A program made the position numbers and the translations under genes. A stretch of DNA of 60,557 bases. Source: Endozoicomonas acroporae. GTDB lineage: Bacteria; Pseudomonadota; Gammaproteobacteria; Pseudomonadales; Endozoicomonadaceae. Shown piece by piece: positions 34,805 to 45,906 of the stretch (position 1 is its first letter; every line of letters starts with the position of its first letter). The stretch is from the NCBI RefSeq assembly GCF_002864045.1, contig NZ_PJPV01000102.1, forward strand, positions 1-60,557. The letters are read 5' to 3'. Below the pieces are notes generated by a model. The model was not told the origin of the DNA, did no database searches, and saw only the letters and a program-made list of their open reading frames with translations.

Positions 34805-35473
34805 ATGGAGTTAAACGAAATACGTTCCCGCCTGGCTGATTTGAAAACATCCCATCTTGCGGATGCTGACCAGCGTCTGAGAGTGATGAACTCGGCAATA
34901 AGACCGCTTCAGACGGGTCTTAAGCTGATCGGATCGGCCTATACCGTGAACTGTCATAATGACTTTCTCACGGTGATCAAGTCCATTCAGGAAGCCCAAT
35001 CCGGGGATGTTATTGTTATTGAGACTCAGGGCAGTGGATTAGCCGTGGCAGGGGAGCTGTTATCAACGGAAGCGATGCGTAAAGGGGTTGCTGGATTTGT
35101 TATTGACGGGGCCTTTCGTGATACGGCATCGGTAAGAGCAATGAATTTTCCGGTTTATGCACACACGTTTACCCCGATGTCAGGCACGTCAAAACGGATA
35201 TTTCATACCCGGGAGGTTGTTGAGTGTGGCGGCGTAGAGGTTCGTCCGGGTGAGATTATCTTCGGTGATGATGATGGGGTTCTGGTTTTATCTTTGGCAG
35301 AAGCAACACGTTTGATTCCTGTCGCTGAAGAGATTAAGGCCAGAGATGAACGGGTGCTTGCCAGGCTTCAGGAGGGGGTTTCACTGTATGACCTGATCAA
35401 TTTCGATGAACACTGGCAAAAAATAGAGGCCGGCGAAACAAGCGAACTGACATTTACGGTCGACCAGGGGTGA
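34805..35473 (+). CDS. RraA-like family protein (possible HMG/oxaloacetate aldolase-type enzyme)
   Basis: Start chosen at ATG 34805 with gagg 6 bp upstream, removing an unlikely 57-codon extension. The 222-aa product has the RraA/demethylmenaquinone methyltransferase-like fold signatures: GDVIVIETQGSGLAVAGELL and GFVIDGAFRDTASVRAMNFP, with the Mg/substrate-binding arginine and aspartate of GAxRD, and GEIIFGDDDGVLVL. The family includes 4-hydroxy-4-methyl-2-oxoglutarate aldolases and the RNase E regulator RraA. The longer length and the retained RD suggest the enzyme subgroup. Confidence 0.8.
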   Translation: MELNEIRSRLADLKTSHLADADQRLRVMNSAIRPLQTGLKLIGSAYTVNCHNDFLTVIKSIQEAQSGDVIVIETQGSGLAVAGELLSTEAMRKGVAGFVIDGAFRDTASVRAMNFPVYAHTFTPMSGTSKRIFHTREVVECGGVEVRPGEIIFGDDDGVLVLSLAEATRLIPVAEEIKARDERVLARLQEGVSLYDLINFDEHWQKIEAGETSELTFTVDQG

Positions 35474-35591
35474 AGTGCAACCCGGCCATAGCTCACTTCA
35501 AGGCGGAATGTTGCCGGAGCGGCTTGCTGCTGGTTGGAACAATGCAGCTCTGAATCGGATGAGTTGCTGTTTAATCGGGAAAATGCCTTCC

Positions 35592-36935
35592 TTAAATCTG
35601 TATTTTACTCCAGCGCCGTGAGCGCCAGACAACCAGAAAGCTGACGGAGGTAATCATTCTCTGCAGTATGGGTACTGACCAGACGGCGGTAAGTCCAAAC
35701 CCCAGAACAGGGCCTATAAGCCAGCACAGCGGCAACAGAATCAGCCACTGTGCAACAAATCGGATATAGAGCACCGTTCGGTTGGCACCCGCTCCCAGTA
35801 AAGCCTGAATAAAGACCAGGGAGGGCGCATCCAGAACAATGCCTATGCCGGTTAACTGCATCGGGATTGAGCCCATTGCCAGTAGTGAAGGATCATGGAG
35901 AAAGAGCGACAGCACAGCCTCAGGGGTAAAAATCAACGGCAGGCTCAGTACCAGTAACACGGCGCTGGCTGTATACATGACTTCCTGCCCCCAGCGCCAG
36001 GCAACCTCTGGCTCCCGGGCCCCCAGACTCTGGCTGACCAGGGTATTGGCAGCCATGCCCAGACCCAGACCCGGCAGTATCAGCATCAAAGAGGTATTCA
36101 TCAACACATGGGCGATGGCCATTTCACGGATACCTAATTGGGCAACAATGGCAAACAGCATCATCATGCCAAGGGCAAACAGGGTCTGTTGCAGGGAGTC
36201 AGGAATCGCCAGAAGAACCAGGCGCTTTAGGGCCGACCAATTTCTCCAGTGCGTCAGGAATCCGAATTTTCTGGCTCGCTTATTCAGCATCCGGAAATTA
36301 AGCAAGGCTCCCAGGTACATGGACAGTAAGGTTCCCAGGGCCGCTCCCTGCACGCCCAGGGCGGGCAGGCCAAGTTTTCCGTAGATCAGGATAAAGCTGA
36401 AGATCACATTGCAAATATGGGTGCAGACCAGCAGTTTCAGAAAACCGTTTGGCTCACCAATGCCGTTCCAGAAACCTCGAAATGAGAGGTTCATGGCGGC
36501 TGCGGTAAGGGCCATAACCCGAATCTGAAAATAGTCCGTTGCTGCCCCTTTAAAGGTGGGAGAGCCCTGATCAAATAACGCCAGCAACCAGGGAGAAGTG
36601 ATAACCAGAATAAGACTGACTGGCATGGCAAAGCAGAATGCGATGATCAGTCCGTGATTGGTTGGCATGGCACATTCATCAAGGCGGCCTGCACCAACGC
36701 GGCGGGCAACCTGGGCCTGGACAGCCGCTGAAAGGCCGGTCATCAACGATAGCGCGACAAAATTCGCATAGCTGCCAGCACCCACCGCGGCAAGGGCACC
36801 TTCTCCCAGGGGACCCACCAGTGCGGCATCAACAAGGTTGATCATGCTCTGGGAGAGCATAGCCAGCATGATGGGTACGCCTAACTGAAAAATGGTGGCA
36901 AGCCTTTGCTTCATTAAGCTAAATATCTCCAGCAT
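35592..36935 (-). CDS. MATE-family efflux transporter
   Basis: The 447-aa protein has twelve predicted membrane segments in two halves, with MATE signatures LGVPIMLAMLSQSMINLVDA, LVGPLGEGALAAVGAGSYAN and GLGMAANTLVSQSLGARE. It would export drugs or cationic metabolites using Na+ or H+. The start is uncertain: 36935 has no ribosome site, whereas the ATG at 36914 (MKQRLATIF) has ggag 12 bp upstream. It is divergent from the 532-aa orphan. Confidence 0.9.
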   Translation of the reverse strand: MLEIFSLMKQRLATIFQLGVPIMLAMLSQSMINLVDAALVGPLGEGALAAVGAGSYANFVALSLMTGLSAAVQAQVARRVGAGRLDECAMPTNHGLIIAFCFAMPVSLILVITSPWLLALFDQGSPTFKGAATDYFQIRVMALTAAAMNLSFRGFWNGIGEPNGFLKLLVCTHICNVIFSFILIYGKLGLPALGVQGAALGTLLSMYLGALLNFRMLNKRARKFGFLTHWRNWSALKRLVLLAIPDSLQQTLFALGMMMLFAIVAQLGIREMAIAHVLMNTSLMLILPGLGLGMAANTLVSQSLGAREPEVAWRWGQEVMYTASAVLLVLSLPLIFTPEAVLSLFLHDPSLLAMGSIPMQLTGIGIVLDAPSLVFIQALLGAGANRTVLYIRFVAQWLILLPLCWLIGPVLGFGLTAVWSVPILQRMITSVSFLVVWRSRRWSKIQI

Positions 36936-36995
36936 TTATGAACTATCGGGCAAAAAAAAGTCCAATAAAAAACCGTACAGAAACCTGAAATTATT

Positions 36996-38594
36996 ATGAA
37001 CATAACATCATCAAAACCGCTATGTGTACAGGATTTACAAGAAGCCATTGCCGATGTTGCCAATAAACCATTGATCACCAGTCATTTTCAACGCAAAAGC
37101 ACGGTATCCTTGTTCAGATCTATACAAGACAGAACGATCACTGGCATTAGAATATCAAGTTCTGTGGCCGATAATCTGCAATTTTTATCAACACTTGAAA
37201 ACCGACAACTATTAACCACTGCTGAGGTCATGGCATTGTCACGGGCTGTTGTCAATGGAGAGTGCATTATTAGCCCGGAACAGTGCGAATTTCCCCTGAG
37301 TATTAACCTGTTAAGATGGCTCAGTGGCTTCCTGCGGATTATGGAACGATCGCCGTTAGTGAAAATGGCCGTTGAGAAAATTATCATTGATGCTCCGGTT
37401 CATTCAGCCGTTGATTTTTTAATGTCTGAAATGCCGAATGAAAATAAGGATAACGTGGAAGATTTCCTCAAAATAAATGTTATGACCAGTATGCTGAAGT
37501 CACGCAGCCAAATGAAGTCGGTGAAGGACCAGTGTGATAAATATATCTCTGAAAATCAAAGCTCAATGACTGATGAAGAAAAGAAGCTCTATCTCTATGG
37601 GCTATTGTTACCCTTTTGGGATGATTGGGAAGAAGATAATCAAAGTTCTTTATTGGCACGGAATCAGTTTTTCAAACTTAGTTTTTCATTCCATGACGAA
37701 TATATGATTAACGTTATTAATCAACTTGATGAGAATATACAATACTCAACCTGTATGCATGAACGAATTGATCGACTGGGTATCAACAAAGTTTTAATAT
37801 TGAAAAAAGAATTCTGTGAATTGGTAAGATCGATCGCATTCCAGCGCTTGCCTGATGAGAATATCCCTTGTCTGGATGATATGGAATTAAACAAACTGTT
37901 TGACACAAGAGCACTGCTGGATAGAAGTTATGCAGAGTTTACTAAATACCAGACTGTTGGAAGGGTACGTATGGAAAAAAGTCCGATTGTTCCAATGGCC
38001 CTGGCAGAAAAAGATTTAGAACATTTGTACGTTAACTACATGGGCATTCATCTTGAATTAGATTTAGGCGATAAAAGGCGGGCTAATCTGGTGAATTTTA
38101 TTGGCTTGAATAGTAAATGTTATTCAGTGTTGGGTTCCCGGTTCAATAGTATTAACAAGTATATAGGGGATGTTTACCATAACAAATATGTTGAGCTTTG
38201 CTATACAGCATTTCAAGACTGGTTCAGGGATCATAAGACCACAAAGTTAGAAACTATGAGTTGCTTTCATCAATTGTGGTGTGATGATTATTCAAAAATG
38301 AATGATATAAAATGGTTTGTATCAATAATCGCCCGGGCTGGATTGATGCCGGGTAATTGTATCTGGTTCTCTGATAACCCGTCATTGATCTGCCCTGAGT
38401 GTCATTTTAAAGAAAATCTCAATAAGTCCGGGCTGAGTGACATACCAGAAACAATCAGGCAGTTCGCATCAGAGTTGATACGTCTGTTGCAACATCACAG
38501 TGAGCGTGATTGTCATTTGGCGCAGAGCATAGATCCTCAACGATTGTGGAATGAAAAGTATGAGGGCAAGATGCCCTCCGCTTACCAGGTCTAA
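36996..38594 (+). CDS. Orphan protein, 532 aa
   Basis: The protein has no signal peptide or membrane segment and appears mostly alpha-helical. It contains a CPECHF motif near residue 470 that might bind metal, and a cysteine/histidine-rich stretch in the last third ([11 protein letters not shown]). I recognise no family. AT-rich codon use differs from metH, with which it converges and overlaps by 4 bp at the stop codons. The 'aaattattATG' context is a poor ribosome site. Confidence 0.65.
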   Translation: MNITSSKPLCVQDLQEAIADVANKPLITSHFQRKSTVSLFRSIQDRTITGIRISSSVADNLQFLSTLENRQLLTTAEVMALSRAVVNGECIISPEQCEFPLSINLLRWLSGFLRIMERSPLVKMAVEKIIIDAPVHSAVDFLMSEMPNENKDNVEDFLKINVMTSMLKSRSQMKSVKDQCDKYISENQSSMTDEEKKLYLYGLLLPFWDDWEEDNQSSLLARNQFFKLSFSFHDEYMINVINQLDENIQYSTCMHERIDRLGINKVLILKKEFCELVRSIAFQRLPDENIPCLDDMELNKLFDTRALLDRSYAEFTKYQTVGRVRMEKSPIVPMALAEKDLEHLYVNYMGIHLELDLGDKRRANLVNFIGLNSKCYSVLGSRFNSINKYIGDVYHNKYVELCYTAFQDWFRDHKTTKLETMSCFHQLWCDDYSKMNDIKWFVSIIARAGLMPGNCIWFSDNPSLICPECHFKENLNKSGLSDIPETIRQFASELIRLLQHHSERDCHLAQSIDPQRLWNEKYEGKMPSAYQV

Positions 38595-41500
38595 TTGGCT
38601 AGATTGGGGCGAAGCCAGCGTTCCGCTTCTGCTAAAGACCAGCCTTTACGTTCTGCGTACACTTCCAACTGGTCTTTATCGATTTTACCCAGGCCGAAAT
38701 ATTTCGCTTCAGGATGGGAGAAATACCAGCCACTGACACTGGCCGCAGGCATCATGGCAAAGTGTTCAGTGAGTGACACGCCGGCGTTTTCTTCACCGTT
38801 CAACAGAGCGAACAATGCCGTTTTCTCCGTATGGTCCGGGCAGGCCGGGTAGCCGGGCGCTGGACGAATACCGGCGTATTTCTCCCTGATCAGCTCTTCA
38901 TTACTGAGCTGCTCATTGGCGGCATAACCCCAGTACTCCTTGCGCACTTTTTCATGCATACATTCCGCAAACGCTTCCGCAAAACGGTCTGCCAGTGCTT
39001 TCACCATAATGCTGTTGTAGTCATCACCGGCTTGTTCATATTGCCTGGCCAGTTGGTCGGCACCGATACCTGCGGTCACCACAAAACCACCCACATAGTC
39101 TGGCAGACCGGACGATTTTGGGGCCACAAAGTCAGACAGGCTGTAATTGGGCTTATCCTCCGGTTTTGGTGCCTGCTGGCGGAGGTGGTGCAGGGTTGTT
39201 TTGATGTCGCTTCTTTTTTCATCCTGATAAATGGCCAGATCATCGTGATTGATCTGGTTGGCGGGCCAGAAACCAATGGCTGCCCGGGCACGGATCAACT
39301 TTTCGTTGACCAGCTTATCCAGCATCTGCCGTGCATCGTGATACAGGCTGGTGGCTGCTTCGCCGACCACCTCATCTTTCAGAATGGCGGGAAACTTACC
39401 GGCCAGATCCCAGGTCATAAAGAACGGAGTCCAGTCGATGTAATTGACCAGTTCTTCCAGCGGAAAGTCATTGAACACTTTAGTGCCGGTAAACGTCGGA
39501 ACCGGTGGCTGGTATCGGGACCAGTCCGGTTTGCAGGCGTTATCCAGGGCTTCCTGGTAAGTGAGCAGTGCCCGTTTGTTGCTCCGTTTTCCATGACGGA
39601 TCCGGATTTTTTCATACTCGGAGCGGGTCTCTGTCACCAGGGCGGGCTTTAATGAATCACTCATCAGCCGGGTTGAAATCCCCACACTGCGGGAGGCATC
39701 GGTGACATAGATGGCCAGATCATCCTGGAACTGCGGCTCAATTTTTACCGCCGTATGGGCCCGTGATGTGGTCGCTCCACCAATCATCAGTGGGCGTTTG
39801 ATGCCCTGACGCTGCATTTCACTGGCCACATAAACCATTTCATCCAGTGATGGGGTGATCAGACCGCTGAGCCCGATAATATCAACGTCTTCTTCCACTG
39901 CGGTTTTCAGAATGGTTTCGCAGGGAACCATGACCCCAAGGTCAATAACCTCAAAGTTGTTACAGGCCAGAACGACACCGACAATGTTTTTACCAATGTC
40001 GTGTACATCACCTTTTACCGTAGCCAGCAAAATCTTGCCATTGGATCGCGCACTCTCGCCTTTCTCTTCCTCGATGAAAGGGACCAGGTGCGCAACCGCC
40101 TGTTTCATCACCCGGGCACTCTTCACCACCTGGGGCAGAAACATTTTACCTTCACCAAACAAGTCACCCACCACATTCATGCCATCCATCAGCGGGCCCT
40201 CAATCACCTCAATAGGACGGCTGGCGGCCAGTCTAGCCGCTTCAGTATCGTCAACAATCCAGGTGGTAATGCCTTTGACCAGCGCATGTTCCAGCCGTTT
40301 GTTAACAGGCCATTCCCGCCAGGCCAGATCTTCCTCTTTTTTGCCGGAAGAACCACCTTCCCGATATTGGTCTGCAATGGCCAGCAGCGCTTCAGTCCCA
40401 TTCGCTGAGCGGTTGAGGATGACGTCTTCAACCTTGTCTTTCAGCTCTGGGGGAATTTCTGCATAGATCTCCAGCTGTCCGGCATTGACAATGCCCATGG
40501 TCAGTCCGGCCTTGATGGCGTGGTAGAGAAAGACCCCATGAATGGCTTCCCGAACCGGGTTGTTCCCCCGGAAAGAGAAAGAGACATTACTGACCCCACC
40601 GGAACTCATGGCGTGGGGCAGATTCTCGCGAATGTATTGCACCGCATTGATGAAATCCACAGCATAGTTATTGTGCTCATCAATACCGGTGGCCACGGCA
40701 AAAATATTGGGGTCAAAAATAATATCCTGGGGCGGGAAGCCGACGTCATTGACCAGAATGTCGTACGACCGCTGACATATTTCTATTTTCCTGGCTTCGG
40801 TATCCGCCTGACCCTGCTCATCAAAGGCCATAACCACAACGGCGGCCCCATAATTGCGGCAAAGACGGGCCTGACGGCGGAAGATATCTTCACCTTCCTT
40901 CAGGCTGATGGAGTTGACAATGCCCTTGCCCTGAATACATTGCAGCCCGGCTTCGATGACCTCCCACTTGGAAGAGTCCACCATGATCGGGACCCGGGAA
41001 ATATCCGGTTCAGAGGCCACCAGATTCAGGAACGTGGTCATGGCGCTTTTGGCATCCAGCATTCCTTCATCCATGTTGATGTCGATAATCTGGGCACCGT
41101 TTTCCACCTGGTCACGGGCAACATCCAGGGCTGTATCGTAATCTTCTTCGATGATTAAACGTTTGAAGCGGGCGGAACCGGTCACGTTACAGCGCTCACC
41201 GACATTGACGAACAATGAGTCCCGATCAATGGTAAATGGCTCCAGACCACTCAAACGACAGGCCACCGGAATGGTTGGCATGGCTCGTCGGGGAATATCA
41301 GCAACCTTGTCAGCAATGGCTTTAATGTGTGCCGGTGTGGTACCACAGCAGCCACCAATAATATTGACCAGGCCGGATTGGGCAAACCCGGCAACAATCT
41401 CTGCCATCTCATCGGGACTCTGGTCATATTCACCAAACGCGTTGGGCAGACCGGCATTGGGGTGAGCACTGGTCCAGGTGCCTGCGCAGTTGGACAGTTC

Positions 41501-42334
41501 TTCAAGATAGGGGCGTAACTCACTGGCACCCAGGGCACAATTCAGACCAACGGACAGTGGCTGGGCATGTTCGACCGAATTCCAGAAGGCTTCTGTCGTT
41601 TGACCCGACAGGGTGCGACCGGAAGCATCGGTGATGGTGCCGGAAATCATGATCGGCAAGGCAAACCCCAGCTGGTCGAACAGGTCTCGCAGCGCATAGA
41701 TGGCCGCTTTGGCGTTCAATGTGTCAAAAATGGTCTCTATCAGCAGTATATCAGCGCCGCCTTCAATCAATGCTTTGGCGGCCTGCTGATAGGCGTTCAC
41801 CAGTTCGTTGAAACTGGTATTTCGATAGCCGGGATTGTTGACATCAGGGGAGATGGAAGCAGTTCTGTTGGTTGGGCCAAGAACACCAGCGACAAAACGG
41901 GGTTTATCCGGGTTGGCCCGGGTGAATTCATCGGCTACTTCCCGGGCTAAACGGGCTGCCTGGTGATTAATTTCCGCTACCAGATCTTCCATCTGGTAAT
42001 CTGCCATGGCGATGGTGGTGGCATTAAAGGTGTTGGTTTCCAGAATATCGGCACCGGCTTCAAGATACTCCCGGTGGATCTGTTGAATAATGTCCGGACG
42101 GGTCAAAACCAGAAGATCATTGTTGCCTTTCACATCGCAGGCATGGCTGGCGAAGCGTTGGCCACGGTAGTCCGCTTCCCCCAGCTTATAGTCCTGGATC
42201 ATGGTGCCCATGGCACCATCAAGGATCAGAATGCGTTTTTCCAGCAGTTGTGTCAGGTCAGAGAGGGCTTTTTTTTGGTGTGGCTTAGCTTGCAGCATGG
42301 ATAGCAGACCAGTGTTATTTTTTCTAGCGGGCAT
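38591..42334 (-). CDS. metH: Cobalamin-dependent methionine synthase (MetH)
   Basis: The ~1247-aa four-module enzyme transfers a methyl group from methyltetrahydrofolate to homocysteine through cobalamin. It has the homocysteine-binding barrel with zinc-ligand [11 protein letters not shown], the pterin-binding barrel ([26 protein letters not shown]), the B12 domain with [10 protein letters not shown] (histidine is the cobalt ligand) and [14 protein letters not shown], and the C-terminal SAM-dependent reactivation domain ([25 protein letters not shown]). The start at 42334 is tentative; ATG 42298 would match the E. coli N-terminus more closely (~1227 aa). No ribosome site is clear for either. 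Confidence 0.95.
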   Translation of the reverse strand: MPARKNNTGLLSMLQAKPHQKKALSDLTQLLEKRILILDGAMGTMIQDYKLGEADYRGQRFASHACDVKGNNDLLVLTRPDIIQQIHREYLEAGADILETNTFNATTIAMADYQMEDLVAEINHQAARLAREVADEFTRANPDKPRFVAGVLGPTNRTASISPDVNNPGYRNTSFNELVNAYQQAAKALIEGGADILLIETIFDTLNAKAAIYALRDLFDQLGFALPIMISGTITDASGRTLSGQTTEAFWNSVEHAQPLSVGLNCALGASELRPYLEELSNCAGTWTSAHPNAGLPNAFGEYDQSPDEMAEIVAGFAQSGLVNIIGGCCGTTPAHIKAIADKVADIPRRAMPTIPVACRLSGLEPFTIDRDSLFVNVGERCNVTGSARFKRLIIEEDYDTALDVARDQVENGAQIIDINMDEGMLDAKSAMTTFLNLVASEPDISRVPIMVDSSKWEVIEAGLQCIQGKGIVNSISLKEGEDIFRRQARLCRNYGAAVVVMAFDEQGQADTEARKIEICQRSYDILVNDVGFPPQDIIFDPNIFAVATGIDEHNNYAVDFINAVQYIRENLPHAMSSGGVSNVSFSFRGNNPVREAIHGVFLYHAIKAGLTMGIVNAGQLEIYAEIPPELKDKVEDVILNRSANGTEALLAIADQYREGGSSGKKEEDLAWREWPVNKRLEHALVKGITTWIVDDTEAARLAASRPIEVIEGPLMDGMNVVGDLFGEGKMFLPQVVKSARVMKQAVAHLVPFIEEEKGESARSNGKILLATVKGDVHDIGKNIVGVVLACNNFEVIDLGVMVPCETILKTAVEEDVDIIGLSGLITPSLDEMVYVASEMQRQGIKRPLMIGGATTSRAHTAVKIEPQFQDDLAIYVTDASRSVGISTRLMSDSLKPALVTETRSEYEKIRIRHGKRSNKRALLTYQEALDNACKPDWSRYQPPVPTFTGTKVFNDFPLEELVNYIDWTPFFMTWDLAGKFPAILKDEVVGEAATSLYHDARQMLDKLVNEKLIRARAAIGFWPANQINHDDLAIYQDEKRSDIKTTLHHLRQQAPKPEDKPNYSLSDFVAPKSSGLPDYVGGFVVTAGIGADQLARQYEQAGDDYNSIMVKALADRFAEAFAECMHEKVRKEYWGYAANEQLSNEELIREKYAGIRPAPGYPACPDHTEKTALFALLNGEENAGVSLTEHFAMMPAASVSGWYFSHPEAKYFGLGKIDKDQLEVYAERKGWSLAEAERWLRPNLAN

Positions 42335-42500
42335 AGTACCAGAACTTGGCTCCCGGATGCCTCTGGTTTCTGTTGGGTCAGGAAGAAGTGTAAGTGTATG
42401 GGTTCTGTAAATAAACGACCCATGGTACCAGCATAGTGAAACCTTCTTCCATCGAGGGTATCCAATTGTTTTGAAAAAATAGATAAGCAGGAGATAAATC

Positions 42501-45500
42501 ATGGAGCCAGTGAGTAGCAGCCACACCCGGATAAGGCTTAACTCCGGGGATGAGAAGATGTGTTCTGATACACGACCGTTGATGGTTACACCAACAAGTG
42601 ATCAAGCGCTGACTGATGCAGCCGCGATCAGAGATGGTCATGGGAAGAGCTTTGTTAACAGGGAGGTTCGTGTAATTGAAGTGTCCGAACAGTTTCATGG
42701 AGTCAGTACAGGTGCTCTATTGAAACCGAGCCAGAGTGAAACGGTTCAGGTAGCGCTATGTGAAGGTGCGCCACAGGAAATTAAACCGCAGAGTGTCGAA
42801 CATGTTGAACAAAAAACAGTTCTGGACCCGGAGATGTTGACCCGGCAGCTTGATGAAATAGAAACACAGATCATTGAACTCACCGGTGTTCATGGTGAGA
42901 TACCGCAAAAGGAGTTGATAAGATTTAAGTTAGCTGCACTGTATATCCAGGAGAATATCCTCACAAGAATGTTGTACGGCATGGCAAGTCAGGAGGAAGC
43001 ATTCAGTAAGTTTCAATCACTTGGAGACTTATTACCACAATCATCAAATGGTGCTGCTCTCATGAGGGTGCTGGATTTATGGTGGCTTCCCAGTAACGCG
43101 AAATACTTTCCTGAAACAACCATTATTTCTTTAAAGAGGATTAATTCTGTTAGTGAGTATTTGGAGACAGCTCTCGGGGATTTGAATGCAGTTGACGAGC
43201 CTTTTGACAAAGGCCGGTTGCTTTTTAACGACGAGTTGAAAAAAAAGCTGATCCCATCAGAGGGAAGCAGTGATAGCAGCACTGCAAGTTCTCTTACTTC
43301 AGAATGTTTCAGTGAAAAAGAGTTTAAAGAGGTCTTGGGCAGACTTCTTAAAAAAGGCGGCAATGAATGTTTTACGGCCAGCCAGAATAGATCTCAAGCG
43401 CACGGCTCTGCCTTAAGTGATGTAGAGGATAATCCCTGCAGGAATGAATCGGAAGCCGTAAAAAGTAATAGTATTAAAAGGGAGTTATTAGAACAGTCAT
43501 CCGAAGCTATGAAGTCTGACTTCAGTTTGACAAAGCTTGATAAATTAGTGGTTATTTTCCACCATCTTTACCAAATACATAACAATGAAATGTATATTGA
43601 ATCAGTTAATCTTACCAATATTGATGTTCTTGAAAATTATTTTAACGAACTTTTATTGGAAACAGAGTTATCCGTTTATGAGAAAGAGATTGCCTGGTTT
43701 GGTTTTCTACAATCATTAGGACATTTTTACTACAAGATAGCTATGGAGTGCACAGTCAGTTACTGTGCTGGAAAAAGTAATTATGTAAAAACAGCCCATT
43801 ATAATAAGGCAATAACTTACAATGCCAGGCTTCATAAAATGGCGATGACCAGTATTAAAAGGGGTATCTGTCAGGGTGCTGACTTTTGGGTTTTGAGCCT
43901 GCTCGGTTCAGGATTTCTGATGAATTATCGCTGGACATCCAGAGACAGGGCTCAATTAACCTCTCTAAGCATGGCGGTGGCGAGAAGCCCTAAACAGGAA
44001 TCGGAGATTGCACTGGCAAAATATACCTGTTTTTCTATCGCAGAAGTCCTGGAGGATGTTGGAGCGTACAGAAGTGTTGCTGATAATTCTGAAAAATACA
44101 ATACCTTTGCGCTATTAACCATGCTTTGGAATGATCTTGGGTTTTCCCGTTGGCCATACTCAAACACCTTGAATCCGGAAAAAGCGCTTGAATATCTGGA
44201 ATTCATTCGATATGAAATAACTAATAATGATAATCAAAGCGCCGAATTGCTGAAGCAATCCATGGATATTGCCTGTGAATTTAATAAATTGATGCAGGGA
44301 TCGACGCCGATTTCACAGCTGTATTCTGAAAGAATCGCCCTGTATTACTTTATGCGGAATGATCCTCAAAAGGCATCGGAACTTCTTAAGTTTACCAAGG
44401 GTAAAAGCAAATCGCTTTATTTTGGGCTTTGCATGGCATCAAAGGGTGAATACCTGTTTGCCATTCAGTTTATTGAAAAGGATAAAATTAAAGATGCTTG
44501 TATTAAAGCACTGTTAGGTATTCTGTGCGAAAGGCTTGCCAGCTCTAAGAAAGAATCATCTGAAGAATATAATGAATTGCTCACAAAAGCAGAGCTTAAT
44601 TATCGGGCCGTGATTGGCTCACGGCCTGAAATGAATAAATATTTAGCCATGTTGATTGAAAAACGAGGGCATCTGTCAGACTCGCTAAAACACTGGAAAG
44701 CTTACCGCTGTTTTTTACATGATCAGGAAGATAAAAGTAATATAAGGTCGGTAAGGTTTAAAATTCCCATGGAGATTAAACTGGTTGGTGAAAAAATTCT
44801 GGAGTTGGAGAGCCTGATAGGGGGAATTAAATCTGAGAAAAAGGCCGAGTCACTATTGGGTGATGATAAATCTTATGGCCAGGGAACTGTGGAAAAGAAG
44901 CCTGAACGTCAACCTGCCAGGAAAAGGAAAGGCAAGAAAAAGAGTCTACCTGCTGCTGATAGGAAACCGGCTTGCCAGGAACAAAAGCCAGCAGACTTCC
45001 ACAGCGAAAAGCGTTGTTCTATTCAAGTGCCGAATCCCGGGGCTGAGCTACATCTTAACAGTGGATCAGAGTTTGAGGGACAAACCGATCCTCAACACCA
45101 TGATCAACAGGGCCTGAACGAAAACCAATGGCAGCTCGTCACTGGAAAGTCTGACCCGTTTCGGCTTGTTGTGAATCAAGGCGTTAAAATTCCTGCTTGC
45201 TTTTCAATAAAAGAAGTCGAGCGTCACTGGGAAAATACCCGCAATTTGAGAAATGTTTTAACCAATCGGCTACTCTTCCTTGACATTGGGCGGGGAGATT
45301 ATGATGGGGTTTTGGAACTCATTGATCAATATGTGGGCGAAACTGACAATCCGGTAGCACAGTTACACTTCATACAAAATAGAGAGTGGTTGTTGAGATG
45401 TAAGAGTTTTGATAACCGTGCACTTTATGTCCATTGTCGTCGTTCTGGGCAAACGATCCAGGCATTAAAGGCAGAGTTACGGTTATCTATTTTGCAATGT

Positions 45501-45830
45501 GTGCGGGAACAGGTGGAGTCTGTTTTTCAGCATGCGTTTCAGTGCTTACCTTCACCTCTGTGGTTCAGTAATCCCGAGTTGTTGAAAAAGGACATGAAAT
45601 ACCTGATAGATCACGTTCATCCTGAATTTTGTGTACAGGTTGGCGCTCAATTTTCAACAGCAGCCCATGTAATGAAAGATATTCATTGGGAGTTTACCTG
45701 CCAGAGGGTAACCGACCAGACATGTCGCTCACTGTATGACCACTCCCCCGGGGACTATGCCAATTTGGCTGAAAAGTTCTATAACTTTCGTAATTTTATT
45801 GATCCTCAACATCTTTCGGACATTATTTAG
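42501..45830 (+). CDS. Giant orphan protein, tandem paralogue 1 (1109 aa)
   Basis: The ATG has aggag 7 bp upstream. The protein has a ~100-residue variable N-terminus, a conserved helical block ([20 protein letters not shown]), a central TPR-like helical region ([40 protein letters not shown]), a basic linker (ARKRKGKKK), and a C-terminal domain ([20 protein letters not shown] ... [20 protein letters not shown]). It is homologous along its whole length to the next gene. There is no signal peptide. The basic linker could be a nuclear localisation-like or nucleic acid-binding stretch. No family is recognised; a scaffold or effector role is speculation. Confidence 0.75.
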   Translation: MEPVSSSHTRIRLNSGDEKMCSDTRPLMVTPTSDQALTDAAAIRDGHGKSFVNREVRVIEVSEQFHGVSTGALLKPSQSETVQVALCEGAPQEIKPQSVEHVEQKTVLDPEMLTRQLDEIETQIIELTGVHGEIPQKELIRFKLAALYIQENILTRMLYGMASQEEAFSKFQSLGDLLPQSSNGAALMRVLDLWWLPSNAKYFPETTIISLKRINSVSEYLETALGDLNAVDEPFDKGRLLFNDELKKKLIPSEGSSDSSTASSLTSECFSEKEFKEVLGRLLKKGGNECFTASQNRSQAHGSALSDVEDNPCRNESEAVKSNSIKRELLEQSSEAMKSDFSLTKLDKLVVIFHHLYQIHNNEMYIESVNLTNIDVLENYFNELLLETELSVYEKEIAWFGFLQSLGHFYYKIAMECTVSYCAGKSNYVKTAHYNKAITYNARLHKMAMTSIKRGICQGADFWVLSLLGSGFLMNYRWTSRDRAQLTSLSMAVARSPKQESEIALAKYTCFSIAEVLEDVGAYRSVADNSEKYNTFALLTMLWNDLGFSRWPYSNTLNPEKALEYLEFIRYEITNNDNQSAELLKQSMDIACEFNKLMQGSTPISQLYSERIALYYFMRNDPQKASELLKFTKGKSKSLYFGLCMASKGEYLFAIQFIEKDKIKDACIKALLGILCERLASSKKESSEEYNELLTKAELNYRAVIGSRPEMNKYLAMLIEKRGHLSDSLKHWKAYRCFLHDQEDKSNIRSVRFKIPMEIKLVGEKILELESLIGGIKSEKKAESLLGDDKSYGQGTVEKKPERQPARKRKGKKKSLPAADRKPACQEQKPADFHSEKRCSIQVPNPGAELHLNSGSEFEGQTDPQHHDQQGLNENQWQLVTGKSDPFRLVVNQGVKIPACFSIKEVERHWENTRNLRNVLTNRLLFLDIGRGDYDGVLELIDQYVGETDNPVAQLHFIQNREWLLRCKSFDNRALYVHCRRSGQTIQALKAELRLSILQCVREQVESVFQHAFQCLPSPLWFSNPELLKKDMKYLIDHVHPEFCVQVGAQFSTAAHVMKDIHWEFTCQRVTDQTCRSLYDHSPGDYANLAEKFYNFRNFIDPQHLSDII

Positions 45831-45836
45831 CCCGGA

Positions 45837-45866
45837 TGGCGACGCCGTTTTCCCGACAGGCTCCCA
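45837..45866 (-). pseudogene. Footprint of the dCMP deaminase 3' end between the paralogues
   Basis: The bases atggcgacgccgttttcccg followed by acag match, with one mismatch, the end of the deaminase gene at about 49283-49307. There they encode the CRENGVAI part of its C-terminus. No other deaminase sequence remains here. It marks the breakpoint of the tandem duplication. Confidence 0.65.
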
Positions 45867-45906
45867 GGGTATCTATTGATCAATATAAATAAACAGGCGA
45901 CAGATT

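Noticed and set aside
42335..42500. Cobalamin or SAM riboswitch upstream of metH
   Set aside because: I could not find a B12-box or SAM-riboswitch-like core in the 166-bp divergent intergenic region.
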